Shown here piece by piece: positions 23,539-34,211 of a stretch of DNA of 64,000 nucleotides. The position numbers and the translations under genes are program-made. Every line of letters begins with the position of its first letter. The stretch's first letter is position 1. The stretch is from NCBI GenBank assembly GCA_905221605.1, contig CAJNDS010002271.1, forward strand, positions 191,001 to 255,000, written 5' to 3'. The stretch is from Symbiodinium natans. Lineage: Eukaryota; Sar; Dinophyceae; Suessiales; Symbiodiniaceae. The notes beneath the pieces are model-generated. The model made no database searches and was not told the DNA's origin. It worked only from the letters and a program-made list of their open reading frames with translations.

Positions 23539-25041
23539 TCAGCTCCGAGCGAGGATGAGCTTTGTAAGACCTCCAGTGCTGTTGGACTTGGACAACTCGG
23601 AGTTGAATCGATCTCCTTCTCCTGCGATCTGGACAAGGAATGAATTCGCTGCCCCAAAGGTGGTGAAGGTGGTGTAGGACGCGGCCTCTCGAACTCGAGG
23701 GAAACCCAAACGTTGCCCGATGCTGCGCAGCTGCCTCCGCACAGCAGCCATGTAGGCGTTGAACCACCTACACTGCGCGGCCTGAAGCTTGTCGAGATCG
23801 CCCGGATTGTTCTTGAAGCGAGCAAGAACGCCACCCAAAGCGGACCAATCCTCAAGCAATACAAATGGCGCTTGCAAACCCATGGATGCAAAGGAGGCTT
23901 TGGTCATGACAATGACGGCTCCTGCTAGCAGCGACTCCCAAACCCGAGCCGTTTCCGGCGAGCTCCCGAACGGACACAGGGAAATGGCAGCGCTCATCAG
24001 CTGCTCATCAAGAGCCTCCACCCAAGTGCCAGTCATATTGCAAAGGCTTGGATCGCTTCTCAATAGCTCCGTAAGAACTCCACGGTCCCAATGGTACTCA
24101 TAGGCTAAGGGTCTCGAAAAAGCAGCGCGGCAGAAAAGTGGTCTTGAGGAGGCTCGCCGCCAGGCTCGGCCCCTGCCATGAAGCCAACCTAAACCCGGAC
24201 CAAGCGGTAAATAGAGGCTCCTCTGTGCGTAGGCAGGCGAGAAGTGTTGTCGCAAAACGAAGTCGAAGTGCTTGTACTCCTCAAAGTAATGCAGCAGGTC
24301 GCGCTTCGTGCGAGTACGGCTGCCATTAGCATGCAAGATGCCCCATGAGTAGAGGTCCTCCACGGCACCTTCTGGACCTTCTGTTTCCCATTGATTCTCG
24401 TGTCCCAGGTGCAGAAGTGCCAAGGTTCGCGCACCGCGGCTGCGTGCGTAGGTGGCATAGGCTCGAAAATCAAAATGATGCGCCTTGTGGAAGGCTACGA
24501 CTACAATCAAGGACTTCGCGCACACAGGCAACAGGGACATCTCCAGCGACTTCGCCACCTTGAACTGGCGAATTCTCAGTGGCGAAGCCAAGGCCGTGAG
24601 GAACTCGGCCAGAATCCAACGGAATGGAGCCAACCACTCAAAGAGCCCGTCCTGAAAAAAGAGGAGCACATCGAAGACTGAGGGGTTCTTGGGCACGCCT
24701 GTATTCTCCGTATTCTGAAGCTGCTGGCAGGCAAGATGAAGATCTGGAAGTGGCTGCACGATGATATCAAAGGCGCCCCTTGCGGGACTGCTCTGACTTC
24801 TAGTCCTGAATCTGCCATTTTCACACACCTTCGATGTCACCGTTCCACCATCGACTGTCAAGGCTTCGTAGAACACGGCACATTGCTCCATGGGAGTAAG
24901 CTCGGGTATAGCAGTGGAATTGGACGGAGTGTGGCGCTCAAAATTTGCCGGAGCACCGACCAAAACCCCACAGCAATACCACCTCCAAGGCGTTTGCACG
25001 CAATATGCAGTGGCCGGTGCAACTGCCAGTGCCGGCAGCAT
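23539..25041 (-). CDS. Exostosin/RXYLT1-like glycosyltransferase
   Basis: A 500-codon single open frame on the minus strand, the first Met after an in-frame TAG about 40 nt upstream. The C-terminal half carries glycosyltransferase landmarks of the exostosin (GT47) and RXYLT1/TMEM5 type: L-L-H-L-G-H-E-N near residue 217, V-L-R-Q-H-F near 265, Y-L-P-L-G-P-G near 279, and the acceptor-end block S-S-P-E-T-A-R-V-W-E-S-L-L-A-G-A near 370 followed by a proximal P-F-V-L-L-E-D-W. Such enzymes act in the Golgi lumen on glycans. A short hydrophobic N-terminus could be a signal anchor but is weak. No intron is needed. The last 50 residues after the G-Q-R-L-G-F-P region are less family-like and might be read-through of an intron. 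Donor and acceptor sugars cannot be inferred. Confidence 0.7.
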   Translation of the reverse strand: MLPALAVAPATAYCVQTPWRWYCCGVLVGAPANFERHTPSNSTAIPELTPMEQCAVFYEALTVDGGTVTSKVCENGRFRTRSQSSPARGAFDIIVQPLPDLHLACQQLQNTENTGVPKNPSVFDVLLFFQDGLFEWLAPFRWILAEFLTALASPLRIRQFKVAKSLEMSLLPVCAKSLIVVVAFHKAHHFDFRAYATYARSRGARTLALLHLGHENQWETEGPEGAVEDLYSWGILHANGSRTRTKRDLLHYFEEYKHFDFVLRQHFSPAYAQRSLYLPLGPGLGWLHGRGRAWRRASSRPLFCRAAFSRPLAYEYHWDRGVLTELLRSDPSLCNMTGTWVEALDEQLMSAAISLCPFGSSPETARVWESLLAGAVIVMTKASFASMGLQAPFVLLEDWSALGGVLARFKNNPGDLDKLQAAQCRWFNAYMAAVRRQLRSIGQRLGFPRVREAASYTTFTTFGAANSFLVQIAGEGDRFNSELSKSNSTGGLTKLILARS

Positions 25042-27349
25042 CGTGTGCCATGAAAGATGAACGCAACTTGAATTGTACTAGTTAAGACCGAACCCCAGCA
25101 AGCCGGATGACAGAAGCTGACCGCATTGCTTGATCGAAGTGCCGGCATCCGAAAGGTATCTCAAGGCAGACATGGGTGCGCTGCGGGAGCAGTTGCGAGT
25201 GAAGAGTCAGCGCCCCTCAACCACTACCCTGGCGGCTCCTCTTCGAGATCGGCTGCACGATGTGTTTCTGATATTGGTGGTCTGTGCGTGACATGCGAGA
25301 TTTCAGAAATCATGCATTGCCAACGAGCGGTGCTTGTAGCTCTCGAGCTAGGCTGTAGATCCTTCTTAACTTCGCAGCTCTAGGCAGACTTTGTGCTGAA
25401 GTGCTGTAGGCTCACTTTTGCTCGCGCCACCGCCTCGTAACACCTACAGGGGCCACTCTTAAACAATTCCTGCTCCTACACTGGAAGGCCTCTGCAGAAA
25501 GAAGCTGACCGTGCTACCCGTACACCTCCCCACACCGTTTTGTTTTGCTTCACAAACTGGCTATGTGCATCTGCCAAGCCGAGAGGGCGTACAGATAGCG
25601 GAACAGAAAGCTGAATGCACCCCGACTGCTTTGCAGAGAAGTATGCCGACGTTCAAGCGACAGCTTGTGCTGATATTTGGGCGAATCACATATGAAGTCG
25701 ATGGAACTCCCGATGCACAATGGCATGGCTGGCAGAAAACTTCTGCGGAGGGGGCATTGCAACCACGTGGTAATGCGCTTCTATCCTTGCAGTGCTCCAA
25801 CCTATTGTTGACATGCCCGATCAGCTGAGAAACTCGATTCAAAAACCGGCTACACGAGATGGGCCACAGCCGGCGGCTTCGTGCAAAATGCATAGTCTCA
25901 CCCACATGCCATATGCCATATGTCCCTCCCAGAAACTAGAGCCAGCTGATATTACCTAAGTGTTTTCCAGCGCTGTGAGGCCGACTCTCGCGCAAAGCGC
26001 CGGAGTCCAAGGATGAAAAAAGGGAGGGATGCTTCGCACTTCGCACCCAGGTCCTAAACGCCTTGCTCAGCAAAAGCGCAGGTCGAAAATGGTCGAAAGG
26101 CGCATGTAAGACCAGGGAGCATTTAGTCTTCCATTGGCTTTGATGCGGCGTCTTGATTGGCATGTTCTACTGCTGTGTGGTGCACCGGGCGCGCCGCAAA
26201 ACGATGAAGGTTCTTGCTTTTAGGCTTCTGTATGCGGTCTTTCGGCGAAGCTTCTGCATTTTTCAGACGACTCCAAGTCAGTGGAGTTTCTTCTGTGGTA
26301 CCTAGCCTGTGTAGGTATTCCTGTCCACGGCTTTGAAAATTGCTTCCTGATCCTTGTGATGGTCTTGTATGCTGGGGCCATCTACTTAAATCTACTTCCA
26401 AACGAGGCAAGAAATATTGGCCGGCCTACAGGAGCGGGGTATGTTGGACGAAGCCTGGATGACAGGCGACAGAGAGTACTAGATAGTACTAACCACCAAC
26501 AAATGCCGCACGTGTAGTCAAGTCACGCCGCATCGCTCACACTTACACTGCGCTCCGACCGCCGCGATCAAACACCGCGACGTGGTAACTTGCAAACACA
26601 ATGGGAGTGAAGGGGCATGAAGGGGCTGCACTTCCGGCATGCCAGCCACGCTTCAATCAAGACCTGCTGGTAGGCGCGGGCCTGTTCGGAACTCGGAAGC
26701 ACTTCGGGAGCTTCCCAGTTCTTGGCCAGGCTTGGGCCTCCACACAAGTAGCACCAAGTGCAATGGTACCCACAGCCATGTCATCCGGTCACCAGTCCAA
26801 AGCTCCAAGACCTGTTCATTCTCAGGGCTTCAAAACGCAAACCCCCAAACTGAAAGAGAGCTTCATCGTGCTCGGAGCATCTCGGAGCCCTACGAATCGA
26901 AATCCCAAGCCATCTCACGAGATCTCGGAGACCATCTTGCGGGACCCTGCACGTGCTGGTGACCTTAAACGAGCCGAGGTCAGGGGAGGGGCACAGAAGT
27001 GCAGAAGGACTCATCCAATTTAACGGCTTAGGGTTTAGGGATCGGCACTCAGAGGCTGTCAGTACTGCTTGATTGTTGTATTGGTCGTGCTGCTCAGGGT
27101 GGAACTCTTTCTTTTTGGCCCTTTTACTTTTTGCCCCTTTTTGTTTTTGGGTGGGGGAGGGGGCTGGGAGGGGGGGGGGGGAGCGGGGATAGCAAAACCA
27201 AAATATTCTCAATATTCCGCTAGGCAAAACCATTATTTTCACGGTTTTTACGTAGGATCAACAGGACAAGAAACCTCCATAGCAAAACCTGGTTTTTGCA
27301 TAAGAAGGTCCATACTTCGGATCCCAAAAAGGAAAGGTTGGGGTTGATT

Positions 27350-27590
27350 CCCTGCTTTCTTTTGTTCTTTCTTGATTTCTTCCTGTCTTGCTTCCTTTGT
27401 TTCTTTGCTTCTTCCTTCCTTCCTTCCTTCTTTCCTTTCTTCCTTGCTTCCTTCCTTTCTTTCCTAATTTCTTTCTTGCTTCCGTCCTTTCTTTCTTTAT
27501 TTCTTTCTTGCTTCCGTCCTTTCTTTCTTTCTTCCTTTCTTTCTTTTCTTCCTGTCTTCCTTCCTTTCTTTCTTCCTTCCTTCCTGTTGC
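27350..27590. repeat. TTCC/TTTC polypyrimidine tract
   Basis: About 240 nt almost exclusively of C and T on the plus strand, built from TTCC, TTTC and TTCTTGC units. The strand asymmetry makes all frames open (poly Phe/Leu/Ser on one strand, poly Lys/Glu/Arg on the other), so the frames there are not genes. Confidence 0.85.
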
Positions 27591-27774
27591 GGAAAATAGA
27601 GGTTGTGATACGAAAATGAAGAGAAAACTAAGGACAACACAAGTTTCCCTGTTTCTAGGACAAAACTGAGCCAACAAAAATGTGCAAAAAAGGCCCAAAA
27701 AAAATGGGTCCCCTGCTGCTCAACGCAGGTCCGCATGGAGCTCATACATATATAAAAATGTGTGTGTATGTATG

Positions 27775-28055
27775 TAGAGATAGATATAGATATAGATATA
27801 GACATAGATATAGATATGGATATAGATTTCGATATAGATATAGATGTAGATATAGATATCTATAGACGTAGACATAGATATAGATACTAAAAGTCATATT
27901 CATTTTAGTATGAATTTGAATATGAACATGAATATGATCGACCACAAATTTACATATGAATATTCATATGAAAAACACGCATATGAATATGAGTATGAAT
28001 GTGAATATTAATACTAAAAATGGTATTAACATTCATATATATATATATATATATA
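27775..28055. repeat. GATATA microsatellite and AT-rich palindromes
   Basis: A GATATA/GATAGA array (27775-27887) passes into AT-rich sequence with several short inverted repeats, including TTAATAC paired with GTATTAA around 28005-28027 and CATATGAATATTCATATG near 27950-27970, and ends in an (AT)n run at 28036-28055. The region could extrude hairpins. No gene is seen. Confidence 0.75.
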
Positions 28056-29148
28056 CATAAATAGCACATCACATGCCACCTGCATGTGTACATACAAGTA
28101 TATGCAGATACACATAGACGCACATACTATGTGTACATACATGGGCTTTGGGAGCTACTGGTGACATCTCCAGGTGTCCTGACCTTACCGTAGATCATCT
28201 TGCTGCAACCTCTCGTGTTTTAGGATGGCCGAGCTTGGCCGTAGTTGCATACTTGAAAGGATGCACGGCAACATCTGCTCAAGCCCGCCAGCTAAACGCA
28301 AGCTCTAAGCAAAAGATCTTGGAGGGTGGAGGGTCACTAATGCATCCCTGGCGGCACTCGGAAGGCAACCTTGGCAATCATCTCAGGGTTCGGCTCTTAG
28401 CAGCTCTCTGCACAAGTCGCTTCTAGCAACACCCCCCCCCCCCCATGGGAGTGCAGAGTCTGCATCCCAAGCGGCCCACATCTGTCCTGCCAAGACTGAG
28501 ATCAAGAGCAGCAGCGCAGCCAGCCACTCGCTTCGCAGCGTCCGCAAAGAGATGATCATCCTGAGGGTCCCGCTTACAGCTTGAAACTTGAGAAGCCTCT
28601 TCCCTACTCCCTACTCCCTACAAACAAAAGCCGCACGACGTCTCTTACTCGACGTAGTATGTATGCCGTAGGAACAAGGAAATGCCAGACGCTGGAACGC
28701 TGGAGAGGTCTGCGGTTTCGGTTTAGAAATCGCCTCGGCCACTGGCATCCGGAACACATTCTCTTCGGCACCCCAATCACTGCGCCAACCCGGAGCTGCC
28801 GAATTCGCTTGGGACCTTTGAGAACCCCCTGAGGCCGCTTTGCTCTCTGACACCTGCCGGAACAGCTTAACCGTTGCTGCCTTTCTTGACTCCATGGCTC
28901 TGCAAACCTACACGTCCCCAAGATCACTTACGCTGCGGGGTCAAGGTTTCGTTCTTACAGGCCGCTCTCCGACCTCTTTTTCCTTGACCCATCTGACGCC
29001 CCGAGCAGACATGTCCCTTGGCTTGGGCCCTGCTGCCGAGGCATTGCGCACAAGCGTTTACAATTACTGGGTGGAGTGGATTTGTCTGGGTTTTCCACGG
29101 CTTTCAGGGGTTCCGGTTCTGGCACAACGAGCCAGTCGCGCGGAGCGG

Positions 29149-30866
29149 CTAAAGCACCCCATATGTGTCAGGCGTACAAGCAAGACAATCTGCCAACCAG
29201 CAAGGCATCAAGGAGAGAAGCAACGCGCTGCACACGAAGATGTAGGTGTACAGGACCACGGCACCAAGCAATCCGAGCAGGATCCGGGCAGCAGAGTGCT
29301 GAATGGCAGAGCAGATGAGGCTCAACATGCGGAACAGGAGGGGCTGGGCAATAGGGTAGATCATCAAGTCGTTTAGAAGCCAAAAGCTTGCGAGACTTCC
29401 CATGTATCCTTCAAGAGACAGGTTTACCTCGCCCGCGCTTAGCTGGCATCGTTCGTTACTGCAGCTCAGAAGATCCACCACCGAGAAAAGGGTCATCGGC
29501 AAAGATGCCACCAGGCACAATCGGTAGGGTACATGCGTGCTATCGCCTACCTTCTCGAGAACGGCCTCCATGAGAGGGCCCCTCACATAGGCGTTGAAGC
29601 AATCGAGTGGGTCCAGATTCTGTGCCATCATCAGGGTAGTCCTCAAGCCCCCAGAGCAAAGCCCTGAAGCGGGAGAGTAGAGATTGCTTAGGTTGTGTAG
29701 ATTCTGTCGATTGTCCAGCGTGTTGCCATTGCAGCTTGAACCGATCCGAGATCCCAGGAGCTCCCCGATCCGCTTCTCAACCAGCTGGCGATCCGATTCC
29801 AAGGCGCACTTGGCGGCACGCACGTCGAAACGAACAATCTGCCGTAACATGCTGTGATGCTTCCTCATCTTGTTCAAGAAGGCAAGTACAGAGGGGACAG
29901 CTGTGATATAGTAAGGAGTGCAGCCCGCCACACAGGTCGCCACGTAGACCAGAAGCAAATTCAAGTCACGCGAGTCAATTCCAAGGACATCCGCCTGGAA
30001 GTAGTTGCAGCTGGCCATCATCATCGAGAAAACTGCAGGCTCCTTAACAATACAGTGAGGTGTGGAGACAAAGAAATATCGAGACCCGACATCACTAGAC
30101 TCGACCTTGCCTGCAAGCGTTGCAAAGCTTCTTTTATGATTGTAACAGGGATCCGAGATCACATTGGAGATAAATCTAAGCATAGAGACACTGAGCAAGT
30201 CCATGAGGATGAAAGCCAGCAACCAGGGTGCAAGCCACATCGGCACGAAATGGATCTTCTGTGTGCATTGAGAAGAAAACCTCGTGAAGGTCGCCAACTC
30301 TAAGTTGCCTGAGAGGCTCCAAGAGAGTTAACCATAATTCCGGTAAAGCCCTGATCACCTGCGTCTATCTGACGTGTTTAGCCCCATGCCCTGTTTGGTG
30401 TCCCCCTTCCCGCACAAAGAGAGAACACTACGAAGTGAGCGAGGTCACACCACATGCGGTCAAAGTAGTCGTCGTCCCACAGGACGAGCATCTGGCTGGA
30501 GCGAGCGAGAAATACCGGGAAGGCAGAGACGGCCTTGGCCTTCATGGACTCGTCCGTCTGCAGAACGCAGAGCTTGTCGATCCACAGACTCGGAGACCAG
30601 CGGCCGCGTGTGATCGTCTGACCGAAGAAGAACATAATGAAAAAGATGGACATGGGCAAGTAGACAACGAACGGCATGATCCATGGGTCACCACCCAAGC
30701 CAGCTAAGGAGCCCGCTTTCAGTACTTTGCAAGTTGCGCAAAAGAGTGCAGAAGCCAAAGTGCACTTAATCGCCATGCTCAGGTTTAAAAAGTAGCAAAC
30801 CGCCAAAAACTTCACCCATCGCCGCGCTCCCCAGTTGTGGCTGACGAACACGTCGACGTTGGTTAC
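29149..30866 (-). CDS. Gene B: TIR/HET-like multi-pass membrane protein
   Basis: Two exons were resolved: 30866-30449 and 30308-29149 (stop TAG), separated by a 140-bp GT-AG intron (30448-30309). The first begins after a CTAG acceptor with V-T-N-V-D-V-F-V-S-H-N-W and runs through a hydrophobic region to L-W-I-D-K-L-C-V-L-Q-T-D, then M-L-V-L-W-D-D-D-Y-F-D-R-M-W; the junction restores W-C-N-L-E-L-A-T-F. This order is TIR-like, with a Glu three residues after W-C. The second exon (about 386 codons) has several hydrophobic helices (M-W-L-A-P-W-L-L-A-F-I-L-M-D, L-L-L-V-Y-V-A-T-C-V-A, and near the end G-L-L-G-A-V-V-L-Y-T-Y-I-F-V). It aligns with gene C at D-R-Q-L-V and D-C-F-N-A-Y but lacks the C-S-C-C...H-x-H loop. 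The 5' exon with the start codon was not found. Function is unknown. Confidence 0.75.
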
Positions 30867-33576
30867 CTAGGCATGATATGCTTCAACAACTTCAAGAATA
30901 TTCCCAGCACGCCCGGGGAATAGCACAGAAAGGTGCTAGAGGCTGAATGCTGAGGCAAAGCCACCGCCTGGCATTTCCTGAATGCTGAAGTGTACGCTTC
31001 ATGTGCCTGCATGCGCGCGGCCTCAGTCTCCAGGTCGTCCAAGCCTCAGGGCTGTCTGGCAGGGTGCGGACCAGGGTACAGCTCTGTCTATGCATTTCAA
31101 TGCATCTCTCCCAAATATGTATTGGGGTGGAAACAGCCTTTTGGCAGGGGGGCCATTATGGGGCCTCTATGAATATGGGCCCATAATGCGGCCTCTCTAT
31201 GCAACGGGGCTGTCATGCAACGGGGCCATTCGGACTGATCGGACGTTCGACCCAGTGCCAACTTCTTTCGGCAGAATATGGAAGTAAGTCAAGTTTAACC
31301 GTAAATTAATCAAAGCCTACGACGACTAAAACAACAACATCAGCATACGGAAACAATGGCAAAACAACACAAACTAGGAGGTGCCAAGCAGCTGGCAACT
31401 CCAATGGTGCCAGTCAGGCCACGACCAAAGACCGCGCCCCATCCCGCTGTAACCTGGTGGCCGGTCATACAGGATGCAGGGTAGAGCTGATTCATTCCTG
31501 GGTCCAGCTAGATTACCGACCCTGTATCTTCATTCCAGCCCGATGTGCAGCAGCGCCAAGAGGATTCTGGCAGATTCTGGCAGCGTAAACCCCACCCGAA
31601 ACACGGACTGGACTGCCCTGCACCCCTCCAGGCCACTCGGCACACCACCTGCTCTCCAAAAGCCTCAAGGGCACTGCCCTAGATTCCCCTAGATTCCCTA
31701 TAGATCCCCAGCCAGAGAGCCATGGGGGCGGGAGCAGCCCGGAAGATCCCTTCTTCACAGATCTTCTCGACATCCTCCTCCACTCCTGCAAAACTGTCGC
31801 TGCTTTGCAAAGAAACAAGATGTCTTTGCAAAGGCAAAGATGGGCCAATGAGAAGAGGCTTTCAAAGGGACCAGATGGCCTCCCATGACCGCCGATGCCC
31901 CAGCCTGCGAGCCGCGGAATCAAAATCGGAAGTGAGACAAGACGCCACAAGATGGAGAGACTGTAGAGACAACTTCTGAGGCCGATAAGGAAAACTTTCA
32001 GGGCAGAAGCCTTCACCTCCGGTTTCGGCAGGATGGCGCCATTGCACCCACAGGGTGATACACGGTGGGATCTTGACTCTCTTGACGTGCAGATTGGGGG
32101 CTGATTGTGATGTTTGGGGCTCCATGTCCTGGCATGTCTGCTTCTGCATATCGCTGCATCACCACTGAATCTCTGAAGGCTCAGCTGTCGTTCCTCCCAG
32201 ACTTGCCCCACTCGGGCGGGTTTGACCCTGCCAGCTTCCGTGTCAGAGGTCACCCATAAACCAACTTGAAACGTAGATCCTCCTTCGGCTGAACCAAAAA
32301 AACCCTAAATTCCGAACGACATGAAAGGGTGAATCTGGTGGTTGCAGCAACTTCTTGCACGCTCTCTCAGGAACCTTAAACAGCGCCCTGGCTACATGCT
32401 CGGCGTTCCTGGACAAATCAGGGCCCAAGAAATTACAAGCTAAGCAACACTAGCGCCAGGCCTGCGCTGGACCCCTAGTGCAGAAACACAAGAGTGCCGA
32501 CAAGACACACATAAGGCAGCGAAACCGAGACTCAGCGCCATGTGGAATGCTTTGCCGGTTCTCTGAAGCTACCCTGACATCACAGCTTCTGTGGTTCTTG
32601 TGGTGTGTATGAAGCCGAGGCAGCTGAGGGCTTTTGAGGGGTAGGACCGGCTCATGGATCTTAGGGAAGCTCTGTTTGCTCACCACCTTTGCACTTCTTT
32701 GCAGCTCTCTCCATGGGCTCTTTGGGTTAAGGACCTATAAAGGGCTGACGAGTGGCATGCGCAGCCGAAATGGCATCATCAACATCTCAACATCTCGGCT
32801 GCAGGCTTGGCGACCACAACGCAGGCACGATGCAGAGAACCATGCAGAGGGCAATGTGGAGACCACAGGAAGACAAGATTATTCTAGATACGTGCGGCAC
32901 AAACTTTGCCGAATCTCAAAGAACTGTACGATCAGGTCATGACCAGCCGCACTGTACGACAAGATTTGATGCAACACCATGACTTCTCGCATTGGCCGGC
33001 AGCTTTCGATGAGGACGTGCATCAAAATGCAAAGCGTGCTGTCGGTAACTAACAAAGGCGACACTCTTGAGATACCTCCAACTTGGTGCTCCAGTCCAGC
33101 CAATCGTTTTTCACCTTCGCTGCTGGCAGTCGTCTTTAGCCCATGTGCCGGAAATTGGAGCAGAGGTGTTCAATCAAGGTGTTCAATCGGGCATGCCTTG
33201 CCCAAGGCTATCAGACTGTCAGGCGTCAATCTGGAAGATGATGGCCCTTGGAAACGAAGGGACAAGGGCGGCTCAGGGTTTGGGTACGTTGGGCTTCTGT
33301 GTCGGGACAGGTTTGCGGCACGCCTTTGCTTTTTGTTCGCACAGCTTGAAGCTTGAGAAGCGCACACTGCAGATTGGCGCCTGAGTAATTCCTCAGACAG
33401 TCTCTCTGCCGTTTCACAAGCGTTTTTGGCTCTGACCCAGATTGGTCCCAGGCTTGCTGGATGCTGGGCAGGCTGCCAACATGGAGAGAAGAGGCTTAGC
33501 CATCAGACCTGCCATCCCCTGTGCGCGCAACGTGAATACACCGGCGTGTTGAATCGCAAGAGCCGCTCACCGCTCG

Positions 33577-33720
33577 GAAATCCCAGAAGCTTCCAGAGGG
33601 AAGCAAATGGGTTCTTTGTAATGAGGCGAAGGGGGCCCACAGGCTCAAAGTGAAACTCGCAACATTCGGTCCGACCGATGTCCAGCCGGTCAGAACGCGG
33701 CGGCTCCCAAACTCGTCTGA
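33577..33720 (-). CDS. Unrecognised candidate exon
   Basis: A minus-strand stretch between a possible acceptor (GACGAG) and a canonical-looking donor (GTGAGC) reads V-W-E-P-P-R-S-D-R-L-D-I-G-R-T-E, then F-H-F-E-P-V-G-P-L, then N-P-F-A-S-L-W-K-L-L-G-F-P. The residue mix is natural for protein and the strand agrees with its neighbours. No family was recognised and no other exon was linked. Confidence 0.3.
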
Positions 33721-34036
33721 AAGCAGGCCAGTAGCAACTCAGTAGCACACTTACTAGATAAGGACTGCGCGCACCATTCTTTGCTCAGCAGAGAGGGAGA
33801 GACAAATGACACAAAATGTATGAGCACGGAGATTCATTGCAGGCCCCCGCTTGGAGCAGTAGCCAGGGCAGAGCGGAAGCACACGGATCGCCGAAAGATG
33901 CACCCCGGACTTGGGCTCCATCTGGCCCAATGGGTCAACTCTGACAATCCCTCACTTCCTAACCATAATTAGAAGAAGAAGTAGAAGAAGAGTAAGAATA
34001 ATAAGAAGAAGAATAATAATAGAATAGCAATGAAAT

Positions 34037-34061
34037 AATAATCATAATAATTATGATTATT
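34037..34061. repeat. Perfect 12-bp-arm palindrome in AT-rich stretch
   Basis: AATAATCATAAT, one central base, then its exact complement ATTATGATTATT. It lies about 150 bp beyond the stop of gene C in an AAG/AAT-rich stretch (about 33970-34075). It could mark the 3' end region of gene C, but dinoflagellate transcript-end signals are not defined well enough to claim this. Confidence 0.6.
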
Positions 34062-34211
34062 GTTAATTATTATAGCAGGACTCGGCACAGATTGTCTGAA
34101 AAGATGTCGGGGTGCTCTGCACGGGCGCAACTAAAGACCAACAACCCACGCACAGCATGGTGAATTGATGCAACCTGTGCAGCCGCTCACATGCCATTTT
34201 GGTTAGGCGCC

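Larger units (their letters stand above)
25042..29148. other. Spacer with long microsatellites
   Basis: No recognised gene. A plus-strand frame at 26281-26517 has one hydrophobic stretch (F-L-I-L-V-M-V-L-Y-A-G) and a minus-strand frame at 28611-28895 reads like protein but matches nothing. Long TTCC/TTTC and GATATA tracts are listed separately. A G-run occurs at about 27160-27182 and a C-run at about 28431-28444. Confidence 0.45.
30867..34211. other. Spacer between genes B and C
   Basis: Apart from one candidate exon (33577-33720) and a palindrome behind gene C, no coding feature is supported. Frames such as 31513-32253 on the minus strand and 32979-33356 on the plus strand are open but have no motif or credible splice partners. 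Confidence 0.45.

Noticed and set aside
27258-27698. Lys/Glu/Arg-rich frame on the minus strand and Phe/Leu/Ser-rich frames on the plus strand
   Set aside because: They are translations of a TTCC/TTTC microsatellite, not genes.
34188-34206. Partial spliced-leader match (GCCATTTTGG)
   Set aside because: Only 10 nt match, which is within chance for this length of DNA.
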